Notes: generated by a model not told the origin, from the letters alone. A stretch of DNA of 64,000 nt from Mycobacterium sp. D16Q14 (GCA_002013415.1 MAEX01000013.1:93639-157638), one strand, 5' to 3'. Positions 1 through 14,395 are shown, counted from the stretch's first letter. Numbers and translations are program-made.

Positions 1-1730
<1,730 letters not shown>

Positions 1731-1765
1731 CCGAATTCTATCCCGCAAGGGGAAAGGGAGTTTAC

Positions 1766-5713
<3,948 letters not shown>

Positions 5714-5726
5714 GTCGTAAGCACGA

Positions 5727-5760
5727 GAAAGGCCCCCGGGTTACACCCCGGGGGCCTTTC
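5727..5760. terminator. Terminator between rpoC and a convergent gene
   Basis: A near-perfect GC-rich stem (GAAAGGCCCCCGGG paired with CCCGGGGGCCTTTC around a short loop) begins 14 nt after the rpoC stop. The right arm ends in TTTC with only a short T run, typical of actinobacterial intrinsic terminators. The minus-strand membrane-protein gene stops inside it (5741), so the hairpin can serve both directions. Confidence 0.9.
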
Positions 5761-6166
5761 CATTTCGCCGCGCAGCGGTCCACGCGCGCCGGAATGCACT
5801 CCCGGACACGACGACGAGAACCACGGGTGCGATGAGCCATTCGAGGAACGCGTCGATCGCGATGATCGGCCCGGTTACCGGGCACTGATGTCGGAACTGC
5901 GCGTAGAAGAAGCCCTGCACTGCGGTGAGCGCCGCCAGGCTGATCCAAAAGAGCGCCCAGGACTGACTGACGGCGAGGCCCGGGCCGTTGGAATTGCACA
6001 TGCCGAACGTGGTGATGCCCATCAGGACAGCCACAATGGTTGCGGTGCCGTACACGATCCACCAGCGACAAATGTCCAGGCCGAGTTGTCCGGCGACGAT
6101 CATGAACGGAAACACCACGGCGAGTATCGGCAATGTCACGCGTCCGATGAACTGTTGGTTGAGCAT
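5741..6166 (-). CDS. Small membrane protein of unknown function
   Basis: A predicted integral membrane protein of 141 aa that I do not recognise as a named family. About four hydrophobic segments are visible: near residues 10-27 (LPILAVVFPFMIVAG), 36-55, 68-88 and 105-125, ending in a basic C-terminus (FRRAWTAARRNGKAPGV). It is convergent with rpoC and its stop codon lies inside the rpoC terminator. It sits alone between the polymerase genes and a divergent permease. In M. tuberculosis this position holds unrelated genes (Rv0669c, end, lpqP), so it belongs to a variable interval. No function is proposed. Confidence 0.7.
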   Translation of the reverse strand: MLNQQFIGRVTLPILAVVFPFMIVAGQLGLDICRWWIVYGTATIVAVLMGITTFGMCNSNGPGLAVSQSWALFWISLAALTAVQGFFYAQFRHQCPVTGPIIAIDAFLEWLIAPVVLVVVSGSAFRRAWTAARRNGKAPGV

Positions 6167-6302
6167 GCCAGAAGCCTATGCACGTAAGTGAAGTCGGTTC
6201 AGCGCACAAATACCTAGCTAGGCCACGCAATTCCACGCGCGTTGTGGACGGTGTGTCCGGGTTTCCCGTGCAATAAGTGTCCACTCACGCAATGATGTTC
6301 GG

Positions 6303-7706
6303 ATGACCGTTGCCAATTCCGAGTCCGAGACGCCCGACGCCGGATATTCACGTGGGCTCTCGGCCCGCACGGTGCAGATGATCGCGATCGGCGGTGCCAT
6401 CGGCACTGGCCTCTTCTATGGCGCCGGTGGTGCGATCGAGAAGGCCGGTCCGGCGCTCATTTTGGCCTACCTGGTTGCGGGTCTGGCCATCTTCGTGATC
6501 ATGCGGGCACTCGGTGAACTGCTGGTCTATCGGCCGGTCTCGGGCAGCATTTCCGAGTATGCCGAGGAATTCATGGGGCGTTTCGCCGGATTCGCTAACG
6601 GCTGGACCTACTGGGCGGTGTGGGCCACCACGTGTATGGCGGAGATCACCGTCGCCGGCGTGTACATCCAACGGTGGTGGCCTGGTGTCCCGCAGTGGGT
6701 CACTGCCTTGGCCGTCCTTCTCATCCTGTTCGGGGCCAACCTGATTTCGGTGAAGATTTTTGGCGAGGCGGAGTTCTGGTTCTCGATGATCAAGGTGACG
6801 GCGATCGTCGGGATGATCATCATCGGTATCGGTGTACTGCTTCCTATTTCGGGACTCGGGCCGGAATCGGGCCCCACCGTCGCCAATCTCTGGAACGACG
6901 GCGGGTTCTTCCCGACGGGATTCAGTCAGGCCCTGCTGAGCCTGCAGATCGTGGTGTTCGCCTATGTCGGCGTTGAGCTCGTCGGTGTCACGGCAGGGGA
7001 GGCCGAGAACCCGAAAGTAACCCTGCGTAAGGCGATTAATACGCTGCCGTTCCGCATCGGGTTGTTCTACGTGGGTGCGCTGATCGTCATTCTGTCGATC
7101 CAGGGCTGGCAGAACTATCACAAAGGCGAGAGTCCCTTCGTCGCGGTGTTCGAGTACCTCGACATTCCGCAGGCGGCGAACATCGTGAACTTCATCTTGC
7201 TGACGGCTGCACTTTCCTCCTGCAACTCGGGCATCTATTCGACCGGCAGGATGGTGCGCAGCCTGGCGCAGCGCGGCGATGCCCCCGCGGGTCTGCAGTC
7301 GTTGAGCTCACGCCACGTCCCGATGTTGGCCATCTGCTTCTCGGCACTGGCCATGGGTATCGGCGTGTTCGTCAACTGGCTGTCGCCGGACAAGGCATTC
7401 GCCTACATCACGTCGGTATCCACCATTGGCATCATTTTTGTGTGGGGTTCAATCCTGGTGTCCCACTTGATTTACCGGAAGCGGGTCGCCGCCGGGGAAC
7501 TACCCGCCTCGGATTACAAGCTTCCCGGGGCTCCGGTGACAAATCTGTTGGCGCTGGCCTTCCTGGCGCTCGTGGTGGTGCTTCTGTTCTTCACGGAAGA
7601 CGGCCGTACCGCGATCTTCGTGGGCCTGGTCTGGTTCGTGATTGTGGTGCTTGGTTACTTTGTGCACCATGACGAACCCGCACGGCACGAAAAGCAAGAC
7701 GCCTAA
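6303..7706 (+). CDS. APC/AAT-family amino acid permease
   Basis: A 467-aa cytoplasmic-membrane amino acid permease of the APC superfamily (AAT branch, which includes CycA, AroP, GabP and AnsP). The hallmark first-helix motif IAIGGAIGTGLFYGAG is at residues 22-37, and about twelve hydrophobic helices follow. The central segment VFAYVGVELVGVTAGEAENP is the conserved helix 6 and loop of this branch and binds substrate and couples it to protons. Substrate cannot be set from sequence; resemblance to the D-Ser/D-Ala/Gly transporter CycA and to aromatic permeases is about equal. It converges on the DUF1905 gene, the two stops overlapping by 4 bp. Confidence 0.88.
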   Translation: MTVANSESETPDAGYSRGLSARTVQMIAIGGAIGTGLFYGAGGAIEKAGPALILAYLVAGLAIFVIMRALGELLVYRPVSGSISEYAEEFMGRFAGFANGWTYWAVWATTCMAEITVAGVYIQRWWPGVPQWVTALAVLLILFGANLISVKIFGEAEFWFSMIKVTAIVGMIIIGIGVLLPISGLGPESGPTVANLWNDGGFFPTGFSQALLSLQIVVFAYVGVELVGVTAGEAENPKVTLRKAINTLPFRIGLFYVGALIVILSIQGWQNYHKGESPFVAVFEYLDIPQAANIVNFILLTAALSSCNSGIYSTGRMVRSLAQRGDAPAGLQSLSSRHVPMLAICFSALAMGIGVFVNWLSPDKAFAYITSVSTIGIIFVWGSILVSHLIYRKRVAAGELPASDYKLPGAPVTNLLALAFLALVVVLLFFTEDGRTAIFVGLVWFVIVVLGYFVHHDEPARHEKQDA

Positions 7707-7993
7707 GTGCGGTCGGTATCGAGCCTGACCTCCACGGCCACTCGGTCACCGGGGCCCTTGCCCAACTGTTCCTGAATGTCCTTGCGCACCCCGAGCAGGT
7801 GCGTGCCGCCGTACGGAGCCAAGGATCCCGTGTACGTCACCGAGCCGTCGAACACGGCTAGCACCGGTACGCGGGCCTTTACTCCGAAGGTGTCGGTCAC
7901 GGGAAACGGGAACTCGACGAATGCACCGGGGCCCTCGGGCTTCTCAATGGTCGCCTCGAAGGTGATGGTGCCGGGGTCGCGGTACTCCACCAT
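7703..7993 (-). CDS. DUF1905 small beta-barrel protein
   Basis: A 96-aa soluble protein of the DUF1905 family. The family pattern is visible as ITFEATIEKPEGPGAFVEFPF near the N-terminus, a central VPVLAVFDGSVTYTGSLAPYGG and a C-terminal LGVRKDIQEQLGKGPGDRVAVEV. The biochemical role of the family is not established. It starts 5 bp after the SRPBCC gene and is the last gene of an ArsR-SRPBCC-DUF1905 operon. That context suggests a small stress- or ligand-responsive unit. The start ATG at 7993 is the only sensible one. Confidence 0.85.
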   Translation of the reverse strand: MVEYRDPGTITFEATIEKPEGPGAFVEFPFPVTDTFGVKARVPVLAVFDGSVTYTGSLAPYGGTHLLGVRKDIQEQLGKGPGDRVAVEVRLDTDRT

Positions 7994-7998
7994 TACGC

Positions 7999-8484
7999 TC
8001 AGGAGCGGACGAGGTCGTCGATCTGGTTGATCGCAGACGACGCGCCCTCGATGACGCCCATGTCCAGCACCTTCTGCAGCGCCTCGGCAGTCTTAAATGT
8101 GCTGACGTAGGTTGCCAGGGTGCGGCCGTCCTTCTCGATGAATGTATACAGGTTTTCCGAGACCGGCATGTCGTCCACCGGATTCAGGTCTTCATCGGAG
8201 AAGCCGTCCCTGAATGCGAAACTGTTCGGTTCGTCGATCGCCGTGATCTCCCACCAGCCCGCGTACCGTTCACCCGCTGGCCCCGTCATGTAGTAGTTCA
8301 CTCGGCCACCCGGCGTGAAGTTGTGATCGACAAACGTTGCCGGGCAACTCGGTGGGCCCCATACCTTTTCGAGCTGGCGCGGGTCGGTGTAGATCTGCCA
8401 GATCCGGCTGAGCGGCGCCTCGAACTCGGCCTCAATGCTGATGGTTCGGGTGTCGATATCGTGAGTAACGTTAGTGACGGGCAT
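7999..8484 (-). CDS. SRPBCC / AHSA1-like protein
   Basis: A 161-aa START-like (SRPBCC superfamily, activator-of-Hsp90-ATPase type) protein with a deep hydrophobic cavity fold. The family pattern ISIEAEFEAPLSRIWQIYTDPRQLEKVWGP lies at residues 15-44, then FTPGGRVNYYMTGPAGERYAGWWEITAID and a C-terminal helix (ALQKVLDMGVIEGASSAINQID). Its start lies 3 bp after the stop of the ArsR regulator. ArsR plus AHSA1 is a very common actinobacterial pair in which the regulator represses its own operon. Natural ligand and role are unknown. Confidence 0.9.
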   Translation of the reverse strand: MPVTNVTHDIDTRTISIEAEFEAPLSRIWQIYTDPRQLEKVWGPPSCPATFVDHNFTPGGRVNYYMTGPAGERYAGWWEITAIDEPNSFAFRDGFSDEDLNPVDDMPVSENLYTFIEKDGRTLATYVSTFKTAEALQKVLDMGVIEGASSAINQIDDLVRS

Positions 8485-8487
8485 GAT

Positions 8488-8844
8488 TCAGTCCTTTCTC
8501 GGTGGTTTGAGCGTCGGTGGTTCGAGTGCGATGAGTTCATCGATGCGGGCGATCCTGCCGCGCCAGAACTGCTCCAGCTCGGTGAGCATGGCGCCGACCG
8601 AGCGAACCCCGTCCACGTCGCCGCTGGCCAACTGCTGACGACCGCTGCGCCGTTTTGTCAGCAGCCCGGCCTTTTCCAGCACGGCGACGTGCTTTTGCAC
8701 TGCGGCGAAACTCATGTCGTAGTTCTCCGCAAGCGCTGAGACCGAGTGCTCACCGGCCAGCACTCGCCGCAAGATGTCGCGTCGGGTGCGGTCGGAGAGC
8801 GCATGGAACATGGCGTCGGCCCTGTCCTCATCCGCGGCGGTCAC
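8488..8844 (-). CDS. ArsR-family repressor
   Basis: A 118-aa winged-helix regulator of the ArsR/SmtB type. The pattern MFHALSDRTRRDILRRVLAGEHSVSALAENYDMSFAAVQKHVAVLEKAGLLTKRRSGRQQ is the ArsR helix-turn-helix and wing. There is no CxC metal site, so it is not a metal sensor of the classical type. Start choice: a TTG at 8853 overlaps the -10 hexamer, whereas GTG at 8844 lies 7 nt after it. A leaderless GTG start at 8844 is therefore preferred. It heads an operon with the SRPBCC and DUF1905 genes and is probably autoregulated by the palindrome in its own promoter. Confidence 0.88.
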   Translation of the reverse strand: MTAADEDRADAMFHALSDRTRRDILRRVLAGEHSVSALAENYDMSFAAVQKHVAVLEKAGLLTKRRSGRQQLASGDVDGVRSVGAMLTELEQFWRGRIARIDELIALEPPTLKPPRKD

Positions 8845-8851
8845 GAATCCC

Positions 8852-8879
8852 AATGTACAACCATTTGGTTTTATGTCAA
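8852..8879 (-). promoter_or_regulatory. arsR promoter with operator in the spacer
   Basis: On the minus strand a perfect -35 TTGACA (8879-8874) is separated by 16 bp from a -10 TACATT (8857-8852). The spacer contains the inverted repeat AACC-AAAT-GGTT (8859-8870). A repressor bound there would directly block polymerase. The -10 ends 7 nt before the GTG at 8844, predicting a leaderless transcript. Confidence 0.78.
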
Positions 8880-8910
8880 CATCGTGCGATCTGTGCGACG
8901 GCGAGGGCTG

Positions 8911-9654
8911 TCACCCGAATGGGCGAACCATGTCGTACCTACTGGTGGCGACGGTGTCGATATTGGTATGAGCACCAAAGGCTTTGACGCTATCCAGCAT
9001 GGCCATCGCGCGTTGGCCCAGCTGCTGTTGATCCAGTGCGCCGTACCAGGCCAGCGGGTCGGTGAGGGCCGGCGAGGGAAACTGTTCGAGCACGATGGCC
9101 GAGATCGCGGGCGCGTCATCGGTAACGGCGCGGACTACGAGGTTCTGTTCGTAGCCGATGGTCGATTGCAGGTCGAGCGCCTTCTGAGTGTGCACATCCT
9201 GCCATTGCTGTCGCCACGCGTCGAACGGCATGTTGGCGGGCCTGCGTAACAGGGCGATGTTGGTGAAACCCATTGACCGCGAGCCGGGTTCATACTCAGG
9301 AGCGGGCAGCGGCACCGATTCTGTGACGAGATATCCGTGCACGTTGGCCGACGCCGCGGCCAGAATTGCCTCGATCTCCCGTATTGCCGGGCCGTATGAC
9401 TGCTGAACCCACACGATGACGACTGCGGCCAATGGTGGGTCCAGGGTCACCAAGCGCAGGCTGGCGGCACGCACTGCGGCGTCATGCGCGCACAGGGTCA
9501 GGCCGTGCACGCCTGCCGTCTGGATCTTGTCGACGACGGCCGTGTGCAGCTGCTCGCACCAATCGTCGGTGGCGGCATCGGACGGTTGGCGCAGCACGAA
9601 GACGACCTTCTCCACGCTCTCTTTGTAGCGCAGGAGGGGCTCGCCGAAGTCCAT
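8911..9654 (-). CDS. EthD-like dimeric alpha/beta-barrel protein
   Basis: A protein of about 247 aa. The C-terminal half (GFTNIALLRRPANMPFDAWRQQWQDVHTQKALDLQSTIGYEQN) has the EthD/dimeric alpha-beta barrel pattern. The N-terminal half looks like a degenerate repeat of it (VEKVVFVLRQPSDAATDDWCEQLHTAVVDKI). The longer reading frame to 9726 would overlap the divergent fadE8 gene, so the ATG at 9654 is chosen. It is divergent from the acyl-CoA dehydrogenase with only 46 bp between starts, suggesting shared control. EthD-like proteins are often accessory to degradative pathways; the specific role is unknown. Confidence 0.65.
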   Translation of the reverse strand: MDFGEPLLRYKESVEKVVFVLRQPSDAATDDWCEQLHTAVVDKIQTAGVHGLTLCAHDAAVRAASLRLVTLDPPLAAVVIVWVQQSYGPAIREIEAILAAASANVHGYLVTESVPLPAPEYEPGSRSMGFTNIALLRRPANMPFDAWRQQWQDVHTQKALDLQSTIGYEQNLVVRAVTDDAPAISAIVLEQFPSPALTDPLAWYGALDQQQLGQRAMAMLDSVKAFGAHTNIDTVATSRYDMVRPFG

Positions 9655-9700
9655 GTGAACAGATCTTGTGCGGTTGTCGCAGAAATGTAACACTGAAAGC

Positions 9701-11335
9701 ATGGCCGATACGCATGTCGTCACCAATCAGGTCCCTGCACTGCACGACTACAACGCGGCGAGCAGTCCTGTGCTGATGGAAGCCCTCATTCGTGAAGGCG
9801 GGCAGTGGGGCGTCGAGGAGGTTGTCCAGGTCGGCGCGCTCAATGGCACCGATCGCATGCAACGCGCGGGGGAGCTGGCGAACCGGAACCGCCCCGTGCT
9901 GCACACCCATGACCGTTGGGGGCATCGCGTCGACGAAATCGAGTTCGACCCGGCCTATCACGAGCTCATGCGCGAGGCGGTTGCTCACGGGCTGCACGGA
10001 GCGCCGTGGGCCGATGAGCGCCCGGGTGCTCATGTCGTCCGCGCCGCCAAGACCGGTGTGTGGACCGCCGATCCCGGCCACATGTGTCCCATCTCGATGA
10101 CCTATGCGGTGGTGCCGGCGCTGCGTGCCAACCCCGAGTTGGCGGCGATCTACGAGCCGCTGCTGTCCAGTCGGGTGTATGACCCGGTGCTCGCGGTGCC
10201 CGCCACCAAGGCGGGGCTGACGGCGGGCATGTCGATGACGGAGAAGCAGGGCGGCTCGGATGTGCGTGCGGGCACGACCACCGCCACGCCGAATGCCGAT
10301 GGCAGCTACACGCTGGTGGGGCACAAGTGGTTCACCTCGGCGCCGATGTGCGATGTGTTTCTGGTGCTCGCGCAGACGCCCGGAGGCCTGTCGTGCTTCT
10401 TCCTGCCGCGGGTACTACCGGACGGCACGCGTAACCGGATGCGGTTGCAGCGCTTGAAGGACAAGCTCGGTAATCATTCCAACGCATCCTCGGAGGTCGA
10501 GTATGACGAGGCCACGGCGTGGCTTGTCGGCGAGGAAGGAAGGGGCGTAAAGACCATCATCGAGATGGTGAACATGACGCGGCTGGACTGCACGCTCGGA
10601 TCGGCCACCAGTATGCGCACGGGCGTGGCGCTGGCCATGCAGCATGTTCAGCACCGCAAGGCCTTCGGCGAGTACCTCATTGATCAGCCGCTCATGCGCA
10701 ACGTCCTCGCTGACCTCGCGATCGAGGCGGAGGCCGCCACCATGGTCGCGATGCGGATGGCGGGTGCCACGGACCGTGCCACCCGTGGCGATGAAACCGA
10801 GTCGCTGCTGCGTCGTATCGGACTGGCAGCCAGCAAGTATTGGGTGTGCAAGCGCGCCACCCCGCATGCCGGCGAAGCCATGGAGTGTCTGGGCGGCAAC
10901 GGGTACGTCGAGGATTCGGGCCTGCCACGTCTCTATCGCGAGGCACCGCTGATGGGAATCTGGGAGGGGTCCGGGAACGTCAGCGCCCTGGACACGTTGC
11001 GCGCCATGGCCACCAAGCCCGAATGCGTCGAGGTGCTGTTCAAGGAGCTTGCGCTGGCCCAGGGGCAGGACGAGCGTCTGGACCGCCATATCAACGGATT
11101 GCACACGCAGCTCAGTGATCTGGACTCCGTCACCTACCGTGCCCGCAAGGTCGCCGAGGACATCTGCCTGGCCCTTCAGGGGGCCCTGCTGGTGCGTCAC
11201 GGTCATCCGGCGGTCGCGCAGGCATTCTTGGCCACGCGGTTGGCCGGCGACTGGGGTGGTGCATTCGGCACGCTCCCCACGGGGTTGGACCTGTCGCCGA
11301 TTCTGGAGCGGGCGACCGTCAAGTCGGGTAGCTAG
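9701..11335 (+). CDS. fadE8: AidB-like acyl-CoA dehydrogenase (FadE8 type)
   Basis: A 544-aa flavoprotein of the acyl-CoA dehydrogenase superfamily, AidB branch. It has the oxidase/dehydrogenase middle-domain motif MTEKQGGSDVR (about residues 179-189), VGHKWFTSAP, the FAD-contact helix EAMECLGGNGYVE and WEGSGNVSALDTLRAM. AidB-like proteins bind FAD and DNA in E. coli and take part in alkylation response or acyl-CoA oxidation; the substrate here is not known. ATG at 9701 is chosen. The enoyl-CoA hydratase starts 3 bp after its stop. The block fadE8-echA4-PaaX-echA5 matches M. tuberculosis Rv0672-Rv0675 in order. Confidence 0.9.
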   Translation: MADTHVVTNQVPALHDYNAASSPVLMEALIREGGQWGVEEVVQVGALNGTDRMQRAGELANRNRPVLHTHDRWGHRVDEIEFDPAYHELMREAVAHGLHGAPWADERPGAHVVRAAKTGVWTADPGHMCPISMTYAVVPALRANPELAAIYEPLLSSRVYDPVLAVPATKAGLTAGMSMTEKQGGSDVRAGTTTATPNADGSYTLVGHKWFTSAPMCDVFLVLAQTPGGLSCFFLPRVLPDGTRNRMRLQRLKDKLGNHSNASSEVEYDEATAWLVGEEGRGVKTIIEMVNMTRLDCTLGSATSMRTGVALAMQHVQHRKAFGEYLIDQPLMRNVLADLAIEAEAATMVAMRMAGATDRATRGDETESLLRRIGLAASKYWVCKRATPHAGEAMECLGGNGYVEDSGLPRLYREAPLMGIWEGSGNVSALDTLRAMATKPECVEVLFKELALAQGQDERLDRHINGLHTQLSDLDSVTYRARKVAEDICLALQGALLVRHGHPAVAQAFLATRLAGDWGGAFGTLPTGLDLSPILERATVKSGS

Positions 11336-11338
11336 CAA

Positions 11339-12244
11339 GTGGACACCTTGAAGACGATGACCTATGAGGTCACCGATCGCATCGCGCGCATCACCTTCAA
11401 CCGGCCCGAGCAAGGCAACGCGATCATCGCCGAGACCCCGTTGGAGCTGGCGGCTCTCGTCGAGCGTGCCGACCTCGACCCGCAGGTTCACGTCATCCTG
11501 GTGTCGGGCCGGGGAGATGGATTCTGCGGTGGCTTCGACCTGAGCGCCTACGCGGAGGCGAACGACGAAGGCTCGGCGCAGTATTCGGGTACCGCGCTGG
11601 ACGGGCAGGTGCAGCTGCGCAACCACCTGCCTAACATCAACTGGGACCCCATGCTCGACTATCAGATGATGAGCCGGTTCACCCGAGGCTTCTCGTCGTT
11701 ACTGCATGCCAACAAGCCAACCGTGGTGAAGGCGCACGGGTACTGCGTCGCCGGTGGCACCGACATCGCCCTGCATGCCGATCAGTTGATCGTTGCCGCT
11801 GATGCCAAGATCGGGTACCCGCCAACCCGGGTGTGGGGCGTACCGGCGACCGGACTGTGGGCGCACAAGCTCGGCGATCAGCGTGCGAAACGTCTTCTGC
11901 TCACGGGGGACTGCCTCTCGGGTAAGCAGGCCTACGAGTGGGGTCTGGCGGTCGAGGCGCCGGAGCCCGATGACCTGGACGAGCGCACCGAGCGGCTGGT
12001 GGCGCGGATCGCGGCGATGCCACTGAACCAGTTGATGATGGTCAAGCTCGCGTGCAACTCGGTGCTCATCAATCAAGGGATCGCCAACAGCGCCATGGTG
12101 GGAACCGTGTTCGACGGAATATCCCGTCATACCGCGGAGGCCCACACGTTCACGGCCGATGCCATCCAGAACGGCTATCGGCAGGCAGTCCGCCATCGCG
12201 ATGAGCCCTTCGGTGATTTCGGCCGCAGGCCGACCGATCTGTAG
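11339..12244 (+). CDS. echA4: Enoyl-CoA hydratase/isomerase (EchA4 type)
   Basis: A 301-aa crotonase-superfamily protein. It shows the N-terminal pattern ARITFNRPEQGNAI, the oxyanion-hole segment VSGRGDGFCGGFDLSAYAE and HGYCVAGGTDIALHADQLIVAADAKIGYPP in the middle. It is longer than the usual 260 aa because of an insertion after the first oxyanion segment (about residues 80-110). It probably hydrates or isomerises enoyl-CoA in fatty or branched acid breakdown; exact substrate unknown. The start is GTG at 11339, 3 bp after fadE8, and the PaaX-type regulator follows 2 bp after its stop, so translation is likely coupled. Confidence 0.88.
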   Translation: MDTLKTMTYEVTDRIARITFNRPEQGNAIIAETPLELAALVERADLDPQVHVILVSGRGDGFCGGFDLSAYAEANDEGSAQYSGTALDGQVQLRNHLPNINWDPMLDYQMMSRFTRGFSSLLHANKPTVVKAHGYCVAGGTDIALHADQLIVAADAKIGYPPTRVWGVPATGLWAHKLGDQRAKRLLLTGDCLSGKQAYEWGLAVEAPEPDDLDERTERLVARIAAMPLNQLMMVKLACNSVLINQGIANSAMVGTVFDGISRHTAEAHTFTADAIQNGYRQAVRHRDEPFGDFGRRPTDL

Positions 12245-12246
12245 CG

Positions 12247-12990
12247 ATGGACAACCCGGTCGATCATCACCCGATGACCGCTCGCTCGGTAATCCTGAGC
12301 TTGCTGCTGGGCGCACACCCCGCCGAGCTGTCGGTGCGGGAAATCCGCGCGCTGACCATCTTGTTCGGAATCAGTGACACCACGGTGCGAGTGGCGCTCA
12401 CCCGGATGGTCGCCGCGGGAGATCTTGCGAGAACCGAATCGGGATACCGGCTCGCCGAGCGTCTGCAGGCCCGTCAGCTTCGGCAGGACGAGGCCTGTGA
12501 TCCGCACCGACGCTCCTGGGACGGCAATTGGACGCAGCTGGTGATCACCAGCGTGGGCCGCGACGCACGTGACCGCAATGACCTGCGAACTACCTTGCGG
12601 CAGAGGCGTTTCGGAGAACTACGCGAGGGTGTGTGGCTGCGTCCGGACAATCTGGAGATCGATCTTCCGCCGTCGGTCACCGACCACGTCTGGGTTCTGC
12701 ACACCCGAACCGCAGACCCCGAAGCGCTGTCTGCCCAGCTGTGGGATCTGCCCGGGTGGTCGCTGTATGCGGCGGCCCTGCTGCGGTGGTGGGATCAGGC
12801 TGAGGCGATTCCTGCGCGATTTGTGCTGGCCGCCGCGATGGTGCGGCATCTGCTCGCCGACCCCGTGCTGCCGGACGAGTTGTTGCCCAAGGATTGGCCC
12901 GCCGACGAAATACGATCCAGATACCGGGAATTCAAGGATGAATTGGTGACGCTGCGCGACAACGCTGAGGTGGAGGAGGCTTCCCTGTGA
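12247..12990 (+). CDS. PaaX-type transcriptional regulator
   Basis: A 247-aa regulator with the PaaX architecture: an N-terminal winged helix (ALTILFGISDTTVRVALTRMVAAGDLARTESGYRLAERL, residues 36-74) and a C-terminal PaaX domain (WDGNWTQLVITSVGRDARDRNDLRTTLRQRRFGELREGVWLRPDN). PaaX family members repress phenylacetate or related acyl-CoA pathways by sensing CoA thioesters. Embedded between two enoyl-CoA hydratases in one operon, it probably controls this unit in response to an acyl-CoA product. It is the positional equivalent of M. tuberculosis Rv0674. Its TGA overlaps the GTG of the next gene. Confidence 0.87.
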   Translation: MDNPVDHHPMTARSVILSLLLGAHPAELSVREIRALTILFGISDTTVRVALTRMVAAGDLARTESGYRLAERLQARQLRQDEACDPHRRSWDGNWTQLVITSVGRDARDRNDLRTTLRQRRFGELREGVWLRPDNLEIDLPPSVTDHVWVLHTRTADPEALSAQLWDLPGWSLYAAALLRWWDQAEAIPARFVLAAAMVRHLLADPVLPDELLPKDWPADEIRSRYREFKDELVTLRDNAEVEEASL

Positions 12991-13766
12991 TCGAGCCCAT
13001 GAGTGAGAACGCAGTTCGCGTCGAGAAGGCGGGGCCGGTGACGACGGTCATTCTCAACCGGCCCCACGCCCGCAATGCCGTCGACGGTCCGACCGCCGCG
13101 GCGCTACTCGCAGCATTCACCGAATTCGACGCGGACCCCGAGGCGTCCGTGGCGGTGCTCTGGGGTGACAACGGAACATTCTGTGCCGGAGCGGATCTCA
13201 AAGCAATGGGAACCGACCGCGGAAATGAACTGCACCCACACGGCCCCGGTCCGATGGGCCCGTCTCGGCTGCGGTTGTCTAAACCTGTGATCGCGGCGAT
13301 CTCGGGGCACGCCGTGGCGGGCGGTATCGAGCTGGCGTTGTGGTGCGATCTTCGGGTGGTCGAGGAGGACGCCGTACTGGGTGTGTTCTGCCGGCGCTGG
13401 GGTGTGCCGCTCATCGACGGCGGGACGATCAGGCTGCCCCGGCTGATCGGACACTCGCGCGCCATGGACCTGATCCTCACCGGACGTCCCGTCGCGGCAC
13501 CTGAGGCGCTGGACATCGGGCTCGCCAATCGAGTGGTCCCCCGCGGGCAGGCTCGTGCGGCGGCGGAGACGCTGGCCGCGGAGATCGCCGCATTCCCGCA
13601 ACAATGCGTGCGGGCAGACCGCGATTCAGCCATCGCGCAGTGGGGGATGGCCGAGGAAGCGGCGTTGGACAACGAATTTGGCAGCATCGAGCGGGTTGCG
13701 GCCGAAGCACTCGAGGGTGCCGGCAGGTTCGCCGCGGGTGCGGGTCGCCACGGCGCTGGGATCTGA
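12987..13766 (+). CDS. echA5: Enoyl-CoA hydratase (EchA5 type)
   Basis: A 259-aa crotonase-family enzyme of standard length. Motifs seen are VTTVILNRPHARNAVDGPT, the oxyanion segment VLWGDNGTFCAGADLKAMG and the second oxyanion block SGHAVAGGIELALWCDLRVVEEDAVLGVFCRRWGVP. It probably hydrates a trans-2-enoyl-CoA, with substrate undetermined. GTG at 12987 overlaps the upstream stop (GTGA) and has a good GGAGGAGG ribosome site 6 nt upstream; an ATG at 12999 is an alternative. Last gene of the fadE8 operon. Confidence 0.88.
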   Translation: MIEPMSENAVRVEKAGPVTTVILNRPHARNAVDGPTAAALLAAFTEFDADPEASVAVLWGDNGTFCAGADLKAMGTDRGNELHPHGPGPMGPSRLRLSKPVIAAISGHAVAGGIELALWCDLRVVEEDAVLGVFCRRWGVPLIDGGTIRLPRLIGHSRAMDLILTGRPVAAPEALDIGLANRVVPRGQARAAAETLAAEIAAFPQQCVRADRDSAIAQWGMAEEAALDNEFGSIERVAAEALEGAGRFAAGAGRHGAGI

Positions 13767-13840
13767 CACGCCGCGTTCGGCGGCGCCGACACACTCGGAC
13801 ATGGGGGAGACCTGCGGGATACGGACGTACTGTGGACACC

Positions 13841-14395
13841 GTGAGTGTGCGGATTCTTCCGGTATCGGCCCTGGTGGTTGTCGCCGTGGTGCTGGCCGGA
13901 TGCTCGCCCCGGTCCTCTTCCGGTGGTGACGACGACGGTGCCGGATCGCCCGACGTGCAGGTGACCACGGTGCCCGAGGTGAACAACGGGCCCGGTAAGG
14001 GTTTCACACTTGGCGACTGCGGCGGCATGACTGACGCGGAAGTCACTGCGGCGGTGGGCAACCCGGCACTCAAACGCGACGTGGACAGCCTGCTGGGTTG
14101 TCGGTGGTCCACGGGTCCCGGAAGCGGGGACACGTCCCTGTCGCTGTACTGGTACCGGGGCAGCTCGGCGCAGAAAGAGGCGTCAGTCGCGCGAAACCTC
14201 GGCCATACGGTGGAGACGGTGACCACCAAGTCCTATCCGGGTTACCGCGTGAGCAATGTTGGGCTGTGTGAACTGTCCGCGGGATCAGGGCCGGACTTCC
14301 TACATTGGTCTTTGCAATCGGGGAACGTCAAGAACGACCCGTGCAAGGCCGTCGAGACCTTGATGGACTCGCTGCTGAGCAAGGTGGGCAAGTAA
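13841..14395 (+). CDS. DUF3558-type lipoprotein
   Basis: A predicted lipoprotein of about 184 aa. The N-terminus SVRILPVSALVVVAVVLAGC is a signal peptide ending in a clear lipobox VLAGC. After an Asp/Gly/Ser-rich linker the body has four Cys (GDCGGM, LGCRW, GLCEL, NDPCKA), the usual DUF3558 pattern of LprB/LprC-like proteins. Start choice: GTG at 13841 lies 7 nt after a -10-like TACTGT (13828-13833), implying a leaderless start; the upstream GTG at 13832 overlaps that hexamer. Its TAA overlaps the ATG of the next lipoprotein. Envelope role unknown. Confidence 0.8.
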   Translation: MSVRILPVSALVVVAVVLAGCSPRSSSGGDDDGAGSPDVQVTTVPEVNNGPGKGFTLGDCGGMTDAEVTAAVGNPALKRDVDSLLGCRWSTGPGSGDTSLSLYWYRGSSAQKEASVARNLGHTVETVTTKSYPGYRVSNVGLCELSAGSGPDFLHWSLQSGNVKNDPCKAVETLMDSLLSKVGK

